DNA from: Methylomarinum sp. Ch1-1
Lineage (GTDB): Bacteria > Pseudomonadota > Gammaproteobacteria > Methylococcales > Methylomonadaceae
Length of the DNA stretch: 64,000 nt
Assembly: GCF_030717995.2 (NCBI RefSeq)
Contig: NZ_CP157743.1
Location: forward strand, 372,001 to 436,000
Direction: 5' to 3'
Shown: piece after piece, positions 50,899 to 59,932 of the stretch
Layout: every line of letters starts with the position of its first letter
How positions within the stretch are numbered: position 1 is the first letter of the stretch
Position numbers and translations under genes: made by a program
Notes under the pieces: model-generated
Seen by the model: the letters and a program-made list of their open reading frames with translations, nothing else
Told to the model about the DNA's origin: nothing
Database searches by the model: none

Positions 50899-52524
50899 AT
50901 GCGCCCCGTCCAAGCGAATACCATTTATCCCTGTCCGTTTTCTAAAAATTACGGTATTCCTGTCCGCCAAGCCTGGCTACTGCTGAAAATTTTCTTTATC
51001 TATCGCTTCATCGTCAGCAATCTGTTTGTCATTTTATTTTTCAGCCCTTTCGGTCCTTCCATTTTAGGCACCCACGACCAGCAACTTTACATCGTCGCCA
51101 GCCTGCTCTACTTGATCGTGACGCTGATCGCCGCGCCTTTTATTTTCTGGCGTCTCAGCAGTTATGTCAGACAGGCGCAACTATTCATCTTTACCGACAT
51201 CATCTTCATCACGCTGCTGATGCATGCCTGCGGTGGCGTCGGCAGCGGTCTCGGCATCCTACTCGCCATTTCCATCGCCGCAGGAGGACTGCTGATAGGC
51301 GGTCGTTGTGCGATGTTATTTGCCGCATTAGCCAGTCTGTCGGTGTTGGCGGAGCAGATCTATGCGATGCAAACCGATGCCTTTCACAATTCTACATTGA
51401 CCTATTCCGGCATGCTTGGCGCCTCGTTTTTCACCATCGCCTTTCTTTCCTATGTGATGGCGCAACGGACCGAGCAGTCCGAACAGCTGGCCAGCGAGCG
51501 ACAACAAACCATTTCCAGGCTGGAAGAACTTAATCGCTATATCATTCAACATCTGCAAAGCGGCATTATCATCAGCGACCCGAAGCTACGCGTACAACTT
51601 TGCAATGGAGCGACGCGGAGACTGCTCAACTTGGCGACCACGCCGGTCCGACTGGACGACATCTCCGATCAGCTGCAATGGGCGCTAGATCTTTGGCTGC
51701 AAGACGCCAGCCAGGATTTCGCCATTATTCAATTGAACAGCGGCAGTGAAATTCAAACCCGCTTCACCCAGTTGAACATACAGCACGAAGTGTTGTACAT
51801 GATCATTTTCGAAGACATCGCCTTGTATAACCAGCGTTTGCAACAGAATAAGCTAGCGTCGTTAGGCCGCCTGACCGCCAGCATCGCCCATGAAATCCGC
51901 AACCCGCTCGGCGCCATCAGCCATGCCGGTCAATTGTTATCGGAAGCGCCGGATCTGACGCCGCAGGACAAACGACTGACCCAGATCATTCAGCACCAAA
52001 GCCAACGCGTCAACCACATCATCGAAGACATCTTGAAACTTTCCCGCCGCAAGCCTTCCAAAAAAGAAAAGATCTCGCTGGACGACTGGCTGCCAGAATT
52101 TATCGATAACCTGGTCGCCGAACAAGGCTATCGAAAAGAGCGCTTTAACGTCGTATTTGTCGATCCGTCGCTGAATATATTGATGGATGCCGGTCATCTA
52201 AAACAAATTCTGCACAACTTATGTTCGAATGCCTTGAAATACGGCTGTAAGGACGATGAAACCATCACCATTGCCACTCAATTGGATAGAGAAAGGCCTT
52301 GCATACAGGTCATCGACAACGGCCCCGTCATCGAGGCGAGCAGCCGCAAGCACCTGTTTGAACCGTTTTTCACCACCTCCAGCAGCGGCACCGGCCTTGG
52401 CCTTTATATCTCCAGAGAGCTGGCCGAACTCAACCAGGCAAAATTAAGCTATGCTTTTAGCGACGATAGAAATTGTTTCTCCTTGTCTTTACCCAATGCA
52501 GACCAAGCCATCATTGAAATATGA
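50899..52524 (+). CDS. pilS: Sensor histidine kinase PilS
   Basis: 541 residues. About six membrane helices (roughly 30-190, including FFIYRFIVSNLFVILFF and AASLYLIV-like stretches) are followed by a short linker helix, a PAS domain (about 215-310, YIIQHLQSGIIISDPKLRVQL) and the kinase core. The H-box is SIAHEIRNPLGAISHAGQ, the N-box LCSNALKYG, and the G-box TGLGLYISREL. The six-helix/PAS layout and the neighbour identify PilS, which senses pilin in the inner membrane and controls type IV pilus genes. No pilin gene lies in the window. It overlaps pilR by four bases. Confidence 0.93.
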   Translation: MRPVQANTIYPCPFSKNYGIPVRQAWLLLKIFFIYRFIVSNLFVILFFSPFGPSILGTHDQQLYIVASLLYLIVTLIAAPFIFWRLSSYVRQAQLFIFTDIIFITLLMHACGGVGSGLGILLAISIAAGGLLIGGRCAMLFAALASLSVLAEQIYAMQTDAFHNSTLTYSGMLGASFFTIAFLSYVMAQRTEQSEQLASERQQTISRLEELNRYIIQHLQSGIIISDPKLRVQLCNGATRRLLNLATTPVRLDDISDQLQWALDLWLQDASQDFAIIQLNSGSEIQTRFTQLNIQHEVLYMIIFEDIALYNQRLQQNKLASLGRLTASIAHEIRNPLGAISHAGQLLSEAPDLTPQDKRLTQIIQHQSQRVNHIIEDILKLSRRKPSKKEKISLDDWLPEFIDNLVAEQGYRKERFNVVFVDPSLNILMDAGHLKQILHNLCSNALKYGCKDDETITIATQLDRERPCIQVIDNGPVIEASSRKHLFEPFFTTSSSGTGLGLYISRELAELNQAKLSYAFSDDRNCFSLSLPNADQAIIEI

Positions 52525-53861
52525 CTATGCCGACAACCCTGGTCGTTGATGACGAACCCGATATCAGAGAATTGCTCGAAATCACCCTGAATAGGATGGA
52601 TATCAAAACCATTTGCGCCGAGGATATCAACAGCGCCAGACGTTTATTAGAGAAAAATCGTTTCGACCTGTGTCTGACCGATATGCGTCTGCCTGACGGC
52701 GACGGCCTGGACCTGCTCGAACATATTCAGACCCTCGGCGTCCAAACGCCCTGTGCGGTAATTACCGCTCACGGCAGCATGGATACTGCGGTCAAGGCGA
52801 TGAAGAAAGGCGCTTTCGACTTCCTCTCCAAACCGATCGATTTGACCGCGCTGAGACAGTTGGTCAGCAATGCGCTGCAATTGTCCACGTCACAACAGAA
52901 ACAGCGTGATCGCCGAACGCGTGATGTATTGTTGGGCGAGTCCGAACTGATGCGCCAGATTCGTTCGAAGATCGAAAAAGTCGCGCGCAGCCAGGCCCCG
53001 GTTTATATCAGCGGTGAATCCGGCTCGGGTAAAGAGCTGGTCGCTCGGCTGATTCATCGACAGAGCCCGAAAAATGAAAATCCGTTTATCGCCGTCAACT
53101 GCGGCGCGATACCGCATGAATTGATGGAAAGCGAATTCTTCGGTCATAAAAAAGGCAGTTTTACCGGCGCCGTCTCGGACAAGCCTGGCTTATTCCAGGC
53201 GGCCGATGGCGGCACACTGTTTCTCGACGAAGTCGCCGACCTGCCCTTGTCCTTGCAAGTCAAATTATTACGCGCGATACAGGAGAAAAAAATCCGTCCG
53301 GTCGGCGAGCATAACGAAGTTTCCGTCAATGTCAGACTACTCAGCGCGACGCATAAGGATCTGGCCAAGATGGTCCAGGAAGGCCATTTCCGCCAAGATC
53401 TCTATTATCGGCTCAACGTCATCGAACTGAACCTGCCGCCATTACGGGCGCGGTCATCCGACATCCCGCAAATCACCGAATTTTTGCTGACCAAACTGGC
53501 CAAAGCGAATGAAATGCCGCAACCGAAGATTTCAAAGTCGGCGTTGACCGCCCTAAGGAACTATTATTTTCCCGGCAACGTACGCGAACTGGAAAATATT
53601 CTGGAACGAGCACTGGCTTTATATGACGGCAACGTCATCGAACAAGATGACCTGAATCTGCCGGTAGGTTCCGACCTAGCCATCGTCGATGGGTTCAATC
53701 CGGGCAAACAATCATTGGAAGAATACCTGGAAGACATCGAAAAACAGGCGTTGACCACAGCCCTGGAGGAAAACCGCTGGAACAAAACCGCTACCGCTAA
53801 ACAACTGGGCCTTACTTTCCGCTCGTTGCGCTACCGTTTGAAAAAACTGGGACTGGATTAG
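52521..53861 (+). CDS. pilR: Sigma-54-dependent response regulator PilR
   Basis: 446 residues. The receiver domain (about 5-120) has the acidic pair DDEPD and the phospho-aspartate in LTDMRLPDGDG. The AAA+ domain (about 137-370) has Walker A GESGSGKEL, a GAFTGA variant GSFTGA for sigma-54 contact, and Walker B GGTLFLDEVADLP. The Fis-type helix-turn-helix is at the end (ENRWNKTATAKQLGLTFRSL). It activates sigma-54 promoters, typically pilA, when phosphorylated by PilS. The start could be either of two close ATGs. Confidence 0.95.
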   Translation: MTMPTTLVVDDEPDIRELLEITLNRMDIKTICAEDINSARRLLEKNRFDLCLTDMRLPDGDGLDLLEHIQTLGVQTPCAVITAHGSMDTAVKAMKKGAFDFLSKPIDLTALRQLVSNALQLSTSQQKQRDRRTRDVLLGESELMRQIRSKIEKVARSQAPVYISGESGSGKELVARLIHRQSPKNENPFIAVNCGAIPHELMESEFFGHKKGSFTGAVSDKPGLFQAADGGTLFLDEVADLPLSLQVKLLRAIQEKKIRPVGEHNEVSVNVRLLSATHKDLAKMVQEGHFRQDLYYRLNVIELNLPPLRARSSDIPQITEFLLTKLAKANEMPQPKISKSALTALRNYYFPGNVRELENILERALALYDGNVIEQDDLNLPVGSDLAIVDGFNPGKQSLEEYLEDIEKQALTTALEENRWNKTATAKQLGLTFRSLRYRLKKLGLD

Positions 53862-53939
53862 CCCCAACGAGATCCGCCCGAGGCGGCAAACTTAACTGCA
53901 ATAAAACTATGTGACGACCATTGAAAACCGAGGAGAAAA

Positions 53940-54398
53940 ATGAACTACTGGCTAATGAAATCCGAGCCTAACGAATTCAGTATCGATGATTTGATCAAGC
54001 AACCCGCGCAAACCGAACACTGGGACGGCGTGCGTAATTATCAGGCCCGAAACATGATGCGCGATGAGATGAAAATCGGAGACCGGGTTTTCTTTTATCA
54101 TTCCAATTGTGATGTGCCCGGCATCGTCGGCATCATGGAGGTGGTCAAAGAGGGCTACCCCGACTTTACCGCCTTCGATCCCGACGACAAACATTTCGAT
54201 CCGAAAAGCGACCCCAAGCAACCTCGCTGGATGATGGTGGACGTCAAGTTCATCAAAAAGCTCTCGCGAACGATCTCGCTGAAGGAACTGAAACAACAAC
54301 CGGAACTGACTGAGCTGTCGCTGGTCCGACGTGGTAACCGACTTTCGATTATGCCGGTCACAAAACAGCAGTGGGATTTTATTTTGTCGTTGGAATAA
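53940..54398 (+). CDS. EVE-domain protein (thymocyte nuclear protein 1-like)
   Basis: 152 residues, one EVE (PUA-like) domain. Characteristic stretches are NYWLMKSEPNEFSIDDL, WDGVRNYQARNMMR, GDRVFFYHSNC, PGIVGIMEVVKEGYPD, FDPKSDPKQPRWMMVDV and RRGNRLSIMPVT. EVE domains bind modified nucleotides in DNA or RNA; the conserved housekeeping version is linked to ribosomal or tRNA quality but has no settled function. GAGGAG sits six bases upstream of the ATG. The next gene follows after 17 bases. Confidence 0.93.
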   Translation: MNYWLMKSEPNEFSIDDLIKQPAQTEHWDGVRNYQARNMMRDEMKIGDRVFFYHSNCDVPGIVGIMEVVKEGYPDFTAFDPDDKHFDPKSDPKQPRWMMVDVKFIKKLSRTISLKELKQQPELTELSLVRRGNRLSIMPVTKQQWDFILSLE

Positions 54399-54415
54399 CG
54401 GCATCACGATTAGCG

Positions 54416-54817
54416 ATGGAGCCGATAAGCGCCCGACTACTTTGGGATATTTTCAAACATGTTCGCGCCTGGTTGGCGAATTTACATCGCGCCGGCGACA
54501 AACGCAAACAACAATCGATTAGGGCGCTGAGAGATATTATTTGCGCGTCACGCGAAACCGCCGTTTATATGCGTTATATCGACGAAAATAACGCTCGTGA
54601 CCTGAAAATGGAAAGCCATCTTACGCTATTATGGACCGAATTGGGTTTTGCGCTGGAAGATCTCGGCATACGCAAACTGGCGAAAAGATGCCAAATCCAG
54701 GGCAAACAATGGTCCGATCCGGCGCATTATGACGAGGACTTCATCAACAAGGCGGATATCAGTCTCGATCGCATGGAACGTCTAGCCAAAGAAATACTGC
54801 GCGAAATAAAGCGCTGA
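54416..54817 (+). CDS. Unknown helical protein
   Basis: 133 residues from MEPISARLLWDIFKHV; an earlier in-frame start would overlap the EVE gene. It is almost entirely helical and charged (RALRDIICASRETAVYMRYID, LTLLWTELGFALEDLGIRKL, DRMERLAKEILREI). No signal peptide, membrane segment or known motif is visible. It follows the EVE gene by 17 bases and precedes the cation exporter by 17, suggesting one transcript. Not recognised. Confidence 0.65.
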   Translation: MEPISARLLWDIFKHVRAWLANLHRAGDKRKQQSIRALRDIICASRETAVYMRYIDENNARDLKMESHLTLLWTELGFALEDLGIRKLAKRCQIQGKQWSDPAHYDEDFINKADISLDRMERLAKEILREIKR

Positions 54818-54834
54818 CTGCAACGGGATTCACC

Positions 54835-55740
54835 ATGTCACATGAACATCACCACAACCATCATATCAGCCATTATAACCGGGCCTTCGCCATAGGCGTG
54901 ACGCTGAATATCGCATTCGTCACGATTGAAATCGGCTATGGCTTCGCGGCAAAATCGTTGGCGTTGATTGCCGATGCCGGCCACAATTTCAGCGACGTGC
55001 TCAGCCTGCTAATCGCCTGGGGAGCCGGCTTATTAGGGGCGAAAGCCGCGACAGACAAGAGAACCTATGGCTTTCGCAAAGCCACCGTAATGGCGGCTTT
55101 GACTAGCGCCATTCTGTTGCTGGTGGCGCTGGGTGGCATAGGCTGGGAGACCTACCATCGCCTCTTGAGCCCGCAGCCGGTTGAAGGACTGACCGTCATC
55201 GCGGTCGCCGCGATCGGTGTCGTCATCAATGCGATCACGGCCTTGCTGTTTGTCTCCGGTCAAAAACATGACCTGAACATCAGGGCCGCCTTCCTGCATA
55301 TGACCGCCGATGCCGCCGTCTCTCTCGGCGTCGTCATCGCCGGCGCGATCATCCTATACACCGGTTGGCTGTATATTGATCCGATCATCAGCCTGGTCAT
55401 TGTCGTCGTCGTCCTGATCAGCACTTTATCCTTGCTTCGCGATTCGATGAATCTTGCCCTTGACTCGGTGCCGAAAGGCATTGATATCGCGGCGATAAAA
55501 GACTACTTGACCGGCCTGGACAACGTCTGCCAGATGCATGACCTCCATGTTTGGCCGCTGAGCACGACTGAAGTGGCGCTATCGGTTCATTTGATTATCG
55601 ATGAGGATAGTTTGCAAAAGAACTTTCTGCCGACCCTGCAACAACAGCTGCACGAGCGCTTCGACATAGAACATTCGACGATACAGCTGGAGCGCAAAGA
55701 CGACTCCCCCTGTCTGCTGGATAAGGAACGTTGCATTTAA
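54835..55740 (+). CDS. Cation diffusion facilitator (Zn/Co/Cd efflux, CzcD/ZitB type)
   Basis: 301 residues. The His-rich start HEHHHNHHISHYN may bind metal. Six membrane helices follow, with metal-site motifs HNFSD in helix 2 (ADAGHNFSDVLSLL) and HMTAD in helix 5 (FLHMTADAAVSLGVV). The H-x3-D / H-x3-D pairs fit zinc. The cytoplasmic C-terminal domain (about 215-301) has DLHVWPLSTTEVALSVHL. It exports divalent metal in exchange for protons. The closing CLLDKERCI adds two cysteines. Zinc is likely; cobalt or cadmium possible. Confidence 0.93.
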   Translation: MSHEHHHNHHISHYNRAFAIGVTLNIAFVTIEIGYGFAAKSLALIADAGHNFSDVLSLLIAWGAGLLGAKAATDKRTYGFRKATVMAALTSAILLLVALGGIGWETYHRLLSPQPVEGLTVIAVAAIGVVINAITALLFVSGQKHDLNIRAAFLHMTADAAVSLGVVIAGAIILYTGWLYIDPIISLVIVVVVLISTLSLLRDSMNLALDSVPKGIDIAAIKDYLTGLDNVCQMHDLHVWPLSTTEVALSVHLIIDEDSLQKNFLPTLQQQLHERFDIEHSTIQLERKDDSPCLLDKERCI

Positions 55741-55789
55741 CCTGCCGCCAGGACATGCTCAAACCTAATTTGCTGGGCTAGAAAAGCCC

Positions 55790-56362
55790 TTAGGCTTTCT
55801 TCAAGAATTGAGTCAACAGCACGATGCGAACACCATTGACCCGGCCTTCGATTTGGTCGGGATTGTCGGTTAAGGCGATGTTCTTGACCAGAGTGCCGCG
55901 TTTGGCGGTGAAGTTTGCGCCTTTAACATCCAGGTCTTTAATCAGGGTGACGCTATCGCCGGCCGCCAGCGGAGCGCCATTACTATCCAGGCAAGGCTCG
56001 CCGGTTTCGCTAGCGGCGGCCTCGGTCGCTTCGGCCCATTGTTGAGTCTCTTCATCCAGGTAGAGCATGGCGAGCAGGTCCTGCGCCCAACTTTCACTTT
56101 CCAAGCGTTTCAGTAATCGCCAGGCCATGACCTGAACGGCGGGGACCGGCGTCCACATGCTGTCGTTCAGGCAGCGCCAGTGATTGACATTCATGTTCTC
56201 CGGCTGCTCAATTTGTTCGCGGCAGGTTTCGCAGACCATGATGCACTGCTCGGCATCGGCATCGTTAACCGGCGGCACTTCATAGACGCTCAGCGCGGAC
56301 TCGGCGCCACATAGTTCGCATTTTGAATGACAACGTTCTATTAGTGTTTGTTCGATGTTCAT
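55790..56362 (-). CDS. PhnA-like protein with zinc-ribbon N-terminus
   Basis: 190 residues. An N-terminal zinc ribbon, CHSKCELCGAES with a second pair in CETCREQ, precedes a helical middle and a C-terminal PhnA/YjdM domain: LDSNGAPLAAGDSVTLIKDLDVKG and KRGTLVKNI. Despite the name, PhnA/YjdM is not part of the C-P lyase pathway and its function is unclear. It is longer than E. coli YjdM (111) because of the inserted helical region. It is monocistronic, convergent with the cation exporter. No Pho box is visible upstream. Confidence 0.88.
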   Translation of the reverse strand: MNIEQTLIERCHSKCELCGAESALSVYEVPPVNDADAEQCIMVCETCREQIEQPENMNVNHWRCLNDSMWTPVPAVQVMAWRLLKRLESESWAQDLLAMLYLDEETQQWAEATEAAASETGEPCLDSNGAPLAAGDSVTLIKDLDVKGANFTAKRGTLVKNIALTDNPDQIEGRVNGVRIVLLTQFLKKA

Positions 56363-56508
56363 AGTGATGAGTCTTTCCAGATGGCTTTGTTGTATAAAAA
56401 CCGGCTATTATCGCATGAATCCGGTCTCTAAGGCTGATCAACAGGGCTCCCTCATTAAAAAATACCTGAATCAACAGATTGGTTAATATCGCGCCATCCC
56501 TCAGGGCC

Positions 56509-56530
56509 GGGCGGGTTATTTAACCCGCCC
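56509..56530. terminator. Tight GC hairpin
   Basis: GGGCGGGTTA (56509-56518) and TAACCCGCCC (56521-56530) are perfect complements with a 2-base gap. No gene ends next to it and no T-tract follows, so it may be a repeat rather than a terminator. Confidence 0.45.
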
Positions 56531-56710
56531 CGAACGTTTAACTTACTCTAGTCACGGTTAATTCGTTCAGGACCTCGTTGACCTGCATATCGCATAGCGA
56601 CAGCGGACTACTTACTTTTCGCGCCAAGGGCGACTGCCCATAGGAGGCCCGCCCTCGGGCCGAATGGCTCTTCTCGCGCCAAAGGCGACGCTCCTACGCA
56701 AAGCACTGAC

Positions 56711-56979
56711 TTGCCTTCGGATGTACCGAACAGCGTGAAACGCATCAAAAACCGGCGCGCTTCCTCTCGTCAGCACACCCTAGCGCATCGTAGGGCGGCT
56801 TCGCGAAGCAAGCCGCCAAAAAACCGCCGCCGGGACAAAATTAGTCGTTGTGCGTATCCAGGCGGATTGCCTGGCGGCGAATCCTGTTGCATGCCAATGT
56901 AGCTTTGCCTTCGGATGTGCCGAACAGCGTAAAACGCATCAAAAATGGTGCGCTTCCTCTCGTCAGCACACCCTACCCA
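56711..56979. repeat. Pair of ~75-base direct repeats in an 800-base gene-free stretch
   Basis: CTTGCCTTCGGATGTACCG...AGCACACCCTA (about 56710-56785) and the diverged second copy (about 56903-56979) share blocks CCTTCGGATGT-CCGAACAGCG, AAACGCATCAAAAA and GCGCTTCCTCTCGTCAGC. CGCGCCAA-GGCGAC also occurs twice nearby (56620 and 56675). This resembles intergenic repeats of gammaproteobacterial genomes. No gene is supported between 56363 and 57169. Confidence 0.65.
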
Positions 56980-57169
56980 CATCCGTGAGATGGATCACGC
57001 GCAGCGGATCGGCTAAAAGCATTCAATGCGCGCGGGGCGGACTATTTAATACACCCTAAACGTTTAACTTACTTTAGGCGTATTTGTTGCTAATTTTCTG
57101 TTTTGCTACTCATTCATTTAATGAGGTAGCCCTGGGCTGATCAAGATGATAAGGCCGACAAGGCAGGCT

Positions 57170-58702
57170 TTATTTTTTCCATTCTCTGCCGCCGACAAAT
57201 AATTGATAGGCGGGATTCGACGTTTCTTCCTGATAGGTAAAGCCCAAGGCATCGAGAGTCAACTTAAAGGTCTTGCGTTCGCCTTTCGGCATTTGCAGCC
57301 CCATCAATACCTTGCCGAAGGCGGCGCCGTGATTACGATAATGGAACAAACTGATGTTCCAGCGACTGCCCAAAGACATCAGAAATTTCAACAGCGCGCC
57401 GGGACGCTCCGGAAATTGCAAACTATACACCAACTCATTCAGCTCGCAGGGCCCATGGCCGCCGACCATATAACGGATATGGTCCTTGGCTAATTCATTG
57501 CCGGTCATGTCGGTGACTTTGAACCCTTCGCCTTCCAGCTGAGCGATCACATTGGCGCGGTCGTCCTCTTCGCCCCCGCTGCTGATGCCGACAAAAACCT
57601 GGGCCATGCTATTATCGAAATAACGGTAATTAAATTCGGTGATACTGCGCTTGCCGAGCAGCTTGCAGAATTTCAGAAAGCTGCCCGGCACTTCCGGAAT
57701 CGCGACCGCCAACAGGATTTCCCGATGCTCACCGACCTGGGTGCGTTCGGCGACATAACGCAGGCGGTCGAAGTTAATATTGGCGCCGCTTTCAATCGCG
57801 ACCAGCGTTTGCCCACTCACCTCACCCTGCTCAACATATTTTTTCAGGCCGGCCAAGGCCAAGGCGCCGGCCGGCTCGGCGACCGAGCGGGTATCATCGA
57901 AAATGTCCTTGATCGCGGCGCAGATTTCATCGGTGTTGACGACGACGACCTCATCGACATGACGATGAGCCAGGCGAAACGGTTCCTTACCGATCTGTTT
58001 GACCGCGACGCCGTCGGCGAACAGGCCGACCTGCTTGATCGTCACCCGGCGCTTGGCCTTGAGCGCTCGATTCAGACAATCGGCATCATCCGGCTCGACG
58101 CCGATAATCTTGATTTCGGGACGAACGAATTTGACATACGCGGCAATGCCGGCGATCAATCCGCCGCCGCCGACCGGCACAAAAATGGCGTCGATTTCGC
58201 CATTGTGTTGACGCAAAATCTCCATGCCAACGGTTCCCTGCCCGGCGATCACGTCGGGGTCATCATAGGGATGCACGAAGGTCATGCCTTTTTCTTTCGC
58301 CACCTGTTTGGCGTAAGTATAGGCCTCATCAAAGGAATCGCCGTGCAAGACGGCTTTGGCGCCGCGAGCCTTGACCGAATTCACCTTGATTTCCGGCGTG
58401 GTCCTGGGCATCACGATCAAGGCCTTGATGCCCAGTTTTTTCGCCGCCAACGCCACCCCCTGGGCATGGTTGCCGGCTGAAGCGGCGATCACGCCGTTGG
58501 CTCTTTCCTGGTCGCTCAGCGAGGCTATTTTGTTATAAGCGCCGCGTAATTTAAAAGAAAAGACCGGTTGTAAATCCTCCCGTTTCAGATAAACCTGATT
58601 CGCCAACCGCTCCGACAGTAAAGGCGCAAAATCCAACGGACTTTCCACCGCCACATCATATACCTTGGCTCTTAATATTTTTTCTATGTATTTTTGTATC
58701 AT
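57170..58702 (-). CDS. ilvA: Biosynthetic threonine dehydratase IlvA
   Basis: 510 residues. A PLP domain (1-320) carries the Schiff-base lysine in VFSFKLRGAYN, AASAGNHAQGVALAA, and the phosphate-binding glycine-rich loop VPVGGGGLIAGIA. Two ACT-like regulatory domains follow (about 330-410 and 425-505, LAVAIPEVPGSFLKFCKLLG and LVYSLQFPERPGALLKFLMSLG). It converts threonine to 2-oxobutyrate, the first step to isoleucine, and is usually inhibited by isoleucine. Length matches E. coli IlvA (514). It is monocistronic. Confidence 0.97.
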   Translation of the reverse strand: MIQKYIEKILRAKVYDVAVESPLDFAPLLSERLANQVYLKREDLQPVFSFKLRGAYNKIASLSDQERANGVIAASAGNHAQGVALAAKKLGIKALIVMPRTTPEIKVNSVKARGAKAVLHGDSFDEAYTYAKQVAKEKGMTFVHPYDDPDVIAGQGTVGMEILRQHNGEIDAIFVPVGGGGLIAGIAAYVKFVRPEIKIIGVEPDDADCLNRALKAKRRVTIKQVGLFADGVAVKQIGKEPFRLAHRHVDEVVVVNTDEICAAIKDIFDDTRSVAEPAGALALAGLKKYVEQGEVSGQTLVAIESGANINFDRLRYVAERTQVGEHREILLAVAIPEVPGSFLKFCKLLGKRSITEFNYRYFDNSMAQVFVGISSGGEEDDRANVIAQLEGEGFKVTDMTGNELAKDHIRYMVGGHGPCELNELVYSLQFPERPGALLKFLMSLGSRWNISLFHYRNHGAAFGKVLMGLQMPKGERKTFKLTLDALGFTYQEETSNPAYQLFVGGREWKK

Positions 58703-58819
58703 TATCTTAAACAGCTGAAAAATTGGTCTTTATACGGTATTATCCCATACAATCTACGATTACCAAGTGAGAGGGCCTGATCAATAGCGCAAGGGTTTGC
58801 CTATTTAGGAACGAGTATG

Positions 58820-59135
58820 AAATAACTTTTCCAAATGTCGGAAGAGGAATCGGTGACTCGATTGACAGGTGTCGACGGCAGGAATAGCCGCCGTCAAGCC
58901 TACGCCGCACAAGGATGTGCAAGTGCCGCGTGAGATAGGAAATCGGAAGCGGCCGCCGCACAAGGATGTGCAAGTGCCGCGGTAAGCAGGAGCTGTTAGC
59001 TGCCACCCAGCACCTAAATTCCATAGGATAATGGCTGCGATAAATCATCTTCGTTTATTTAGGCGCTGGGTGAACGGCGTCCTGACAAGCGAGTTACCGA
59101 ACCTCCACAAAGCCTACTGTTTAGGGAAGTTATTT
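58820..59135. mobile_element. Family C element, copy 2, with hairpin core
   Basis: Ends AAATAACTTTTCC and (complement) AAAATAACTTCCC, with an inner inverted block GGAATCGGTGACTCG / GGTTCGGTAACTCG. Interior CCGCACAAGGATGTGCAAGTGCCGC occurs twice in tandem (about 58905-58980). It is related to a segment inside family A copies 3 and 5. The hairpin core lies at 59004-59074. No clear target duplication. Apart from it, 58703-59229 holds only the ilvA and rpiA leaders. Confidence 0.7.
59004..59074. repeat. Hairpin core module inside family C copy 2
   Basis: CACCCAGCACCTAAAT pairs with ATTTAGGCGCTGGGTG (one mutation). The centre TCCATAGGATAATGGCTGCG is close to the core in family A copy 4 (14718-14790). 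The family C copy at 10457-10614 lacks it. Confidence 0.85.
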
Positions 59136-59229
59136 TGTGCATATTCCTTACCGTGACCGAGACGCTTTCTCGAGGTCCGTCTGTTTTATCACATCGACAA
59201 CATATGTAACGCAATCATTAGGATAAAAA

Positions 59230-59883
59230 ATGACTCAAGATGAATTAAAAAAACAAGTTGCCGCGGCCGCCATCGAATATATCAAAGGAGTGCCGATCGT
59301 CGGCGTGGGAACCGGATCTACCGTTAATTTCTTTATCGAAATGCTGGCCGACTATAAAAATGATATCGAAGGCGCTGTGTCCAGTTCGGAAGCGACCACC
59401 GAACGATTGAAAAACATCGGCATTCCGGTGCTGGAATTGAACAGCGCCGGCGACATCGAAGTCTATGTCGATGGCGCCGACGAAGTCGATCCGCGCAAAA
59501 AATTGATCAAAGGCGGCGGCGGCGCCTTGACCCGTGAAAAAATCATCGCCGCGGCCAGTAAAAAATTCGTTTGTATCGTCGATGAATCAAAATGCGTCGA
59601 TGTGCTCGGCAAATTCCCGTTGCCGGTGGAAGTGATTCCGATGGCGCGCAGCTATGTAGCCCGGGAAATGGTCAAACTAGGCGGCCAACCCGTCTGGCGC
59701 GAAGACTATTATACCGATAACGGCAACGAAATTCTGGACGTCCATAACATGGAAATCACCAATCCGATGGAAATGGAACGCCTCATCAATGATATTACCG
59801 GCGTCGTCACCAACGGCCTGTTCGCGCACAGAGACGCCGACATCGTGCTGATCGGCAAAGGCGATAAAGTCGAAACGATGTAA
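59230..59883 (+). CDS. rpiA: Ribose-5-phosphate isomerase A
   Basis: 217 residues, usual length. Motifs are [17 protein letters not shown] (28-44, phosphate site), [41 protein letters not shown], and the catalytic glutamate and aspartate within these. The C-terminal [18 protein letters not shown] is typical. It interconverts ribose 5-phosphate and ribulose 5-phosphate in the cytoplasm (pentose phosphate pathway; also used by the ribulose monophosphate cycle if the organism has it). It has its own terminator. Confidence 0.98.
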   Translation: MTQDELKKQVAAAAIEYIKGVPIVGVGTGSTVNFFIEMLADYKNDIEGAVSSSEATTERLKNIGIPVLELNSAGDIEVYVDGADEVDPRKKLIKGGGGALTREKIIAAASKKFVCIVDESKCVDVLGKFPLPVEVIPMARSYVAREMVKLGGQPVWREDYYTDNGNEILDVHNMEITNPMEMERLINDITGVVTNGLFAHRDADIVLIGKGDKVETM

Positions 59884-59896
59884 TGTAACGCTATTG

Positions 59897-59925
59897 CAGG
59901 AACGGCTGCTCGCCGTTCCTGTTTT
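59897..59925 (+). terminator. Terminator of rpiA
   Basis: CAGGAACGGC (59897-59906) and GCCGTTCCTG (59912-59921) form a perfect 10-bp stem with a 5-base loop followed by TTTT. It also faces the convergent gspD. Confidence 0.9.
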
Positions 59926-59932
59926 CAAATTC

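Noticed and set aside
56363-57169. Small ORFs or a tRNA/CRISPR locus in the gene-free stretch
   Set aside because: Two diverged direct repeats explain the pattern; there is no cloverleaf, no regular spacer array and no ribosome site.
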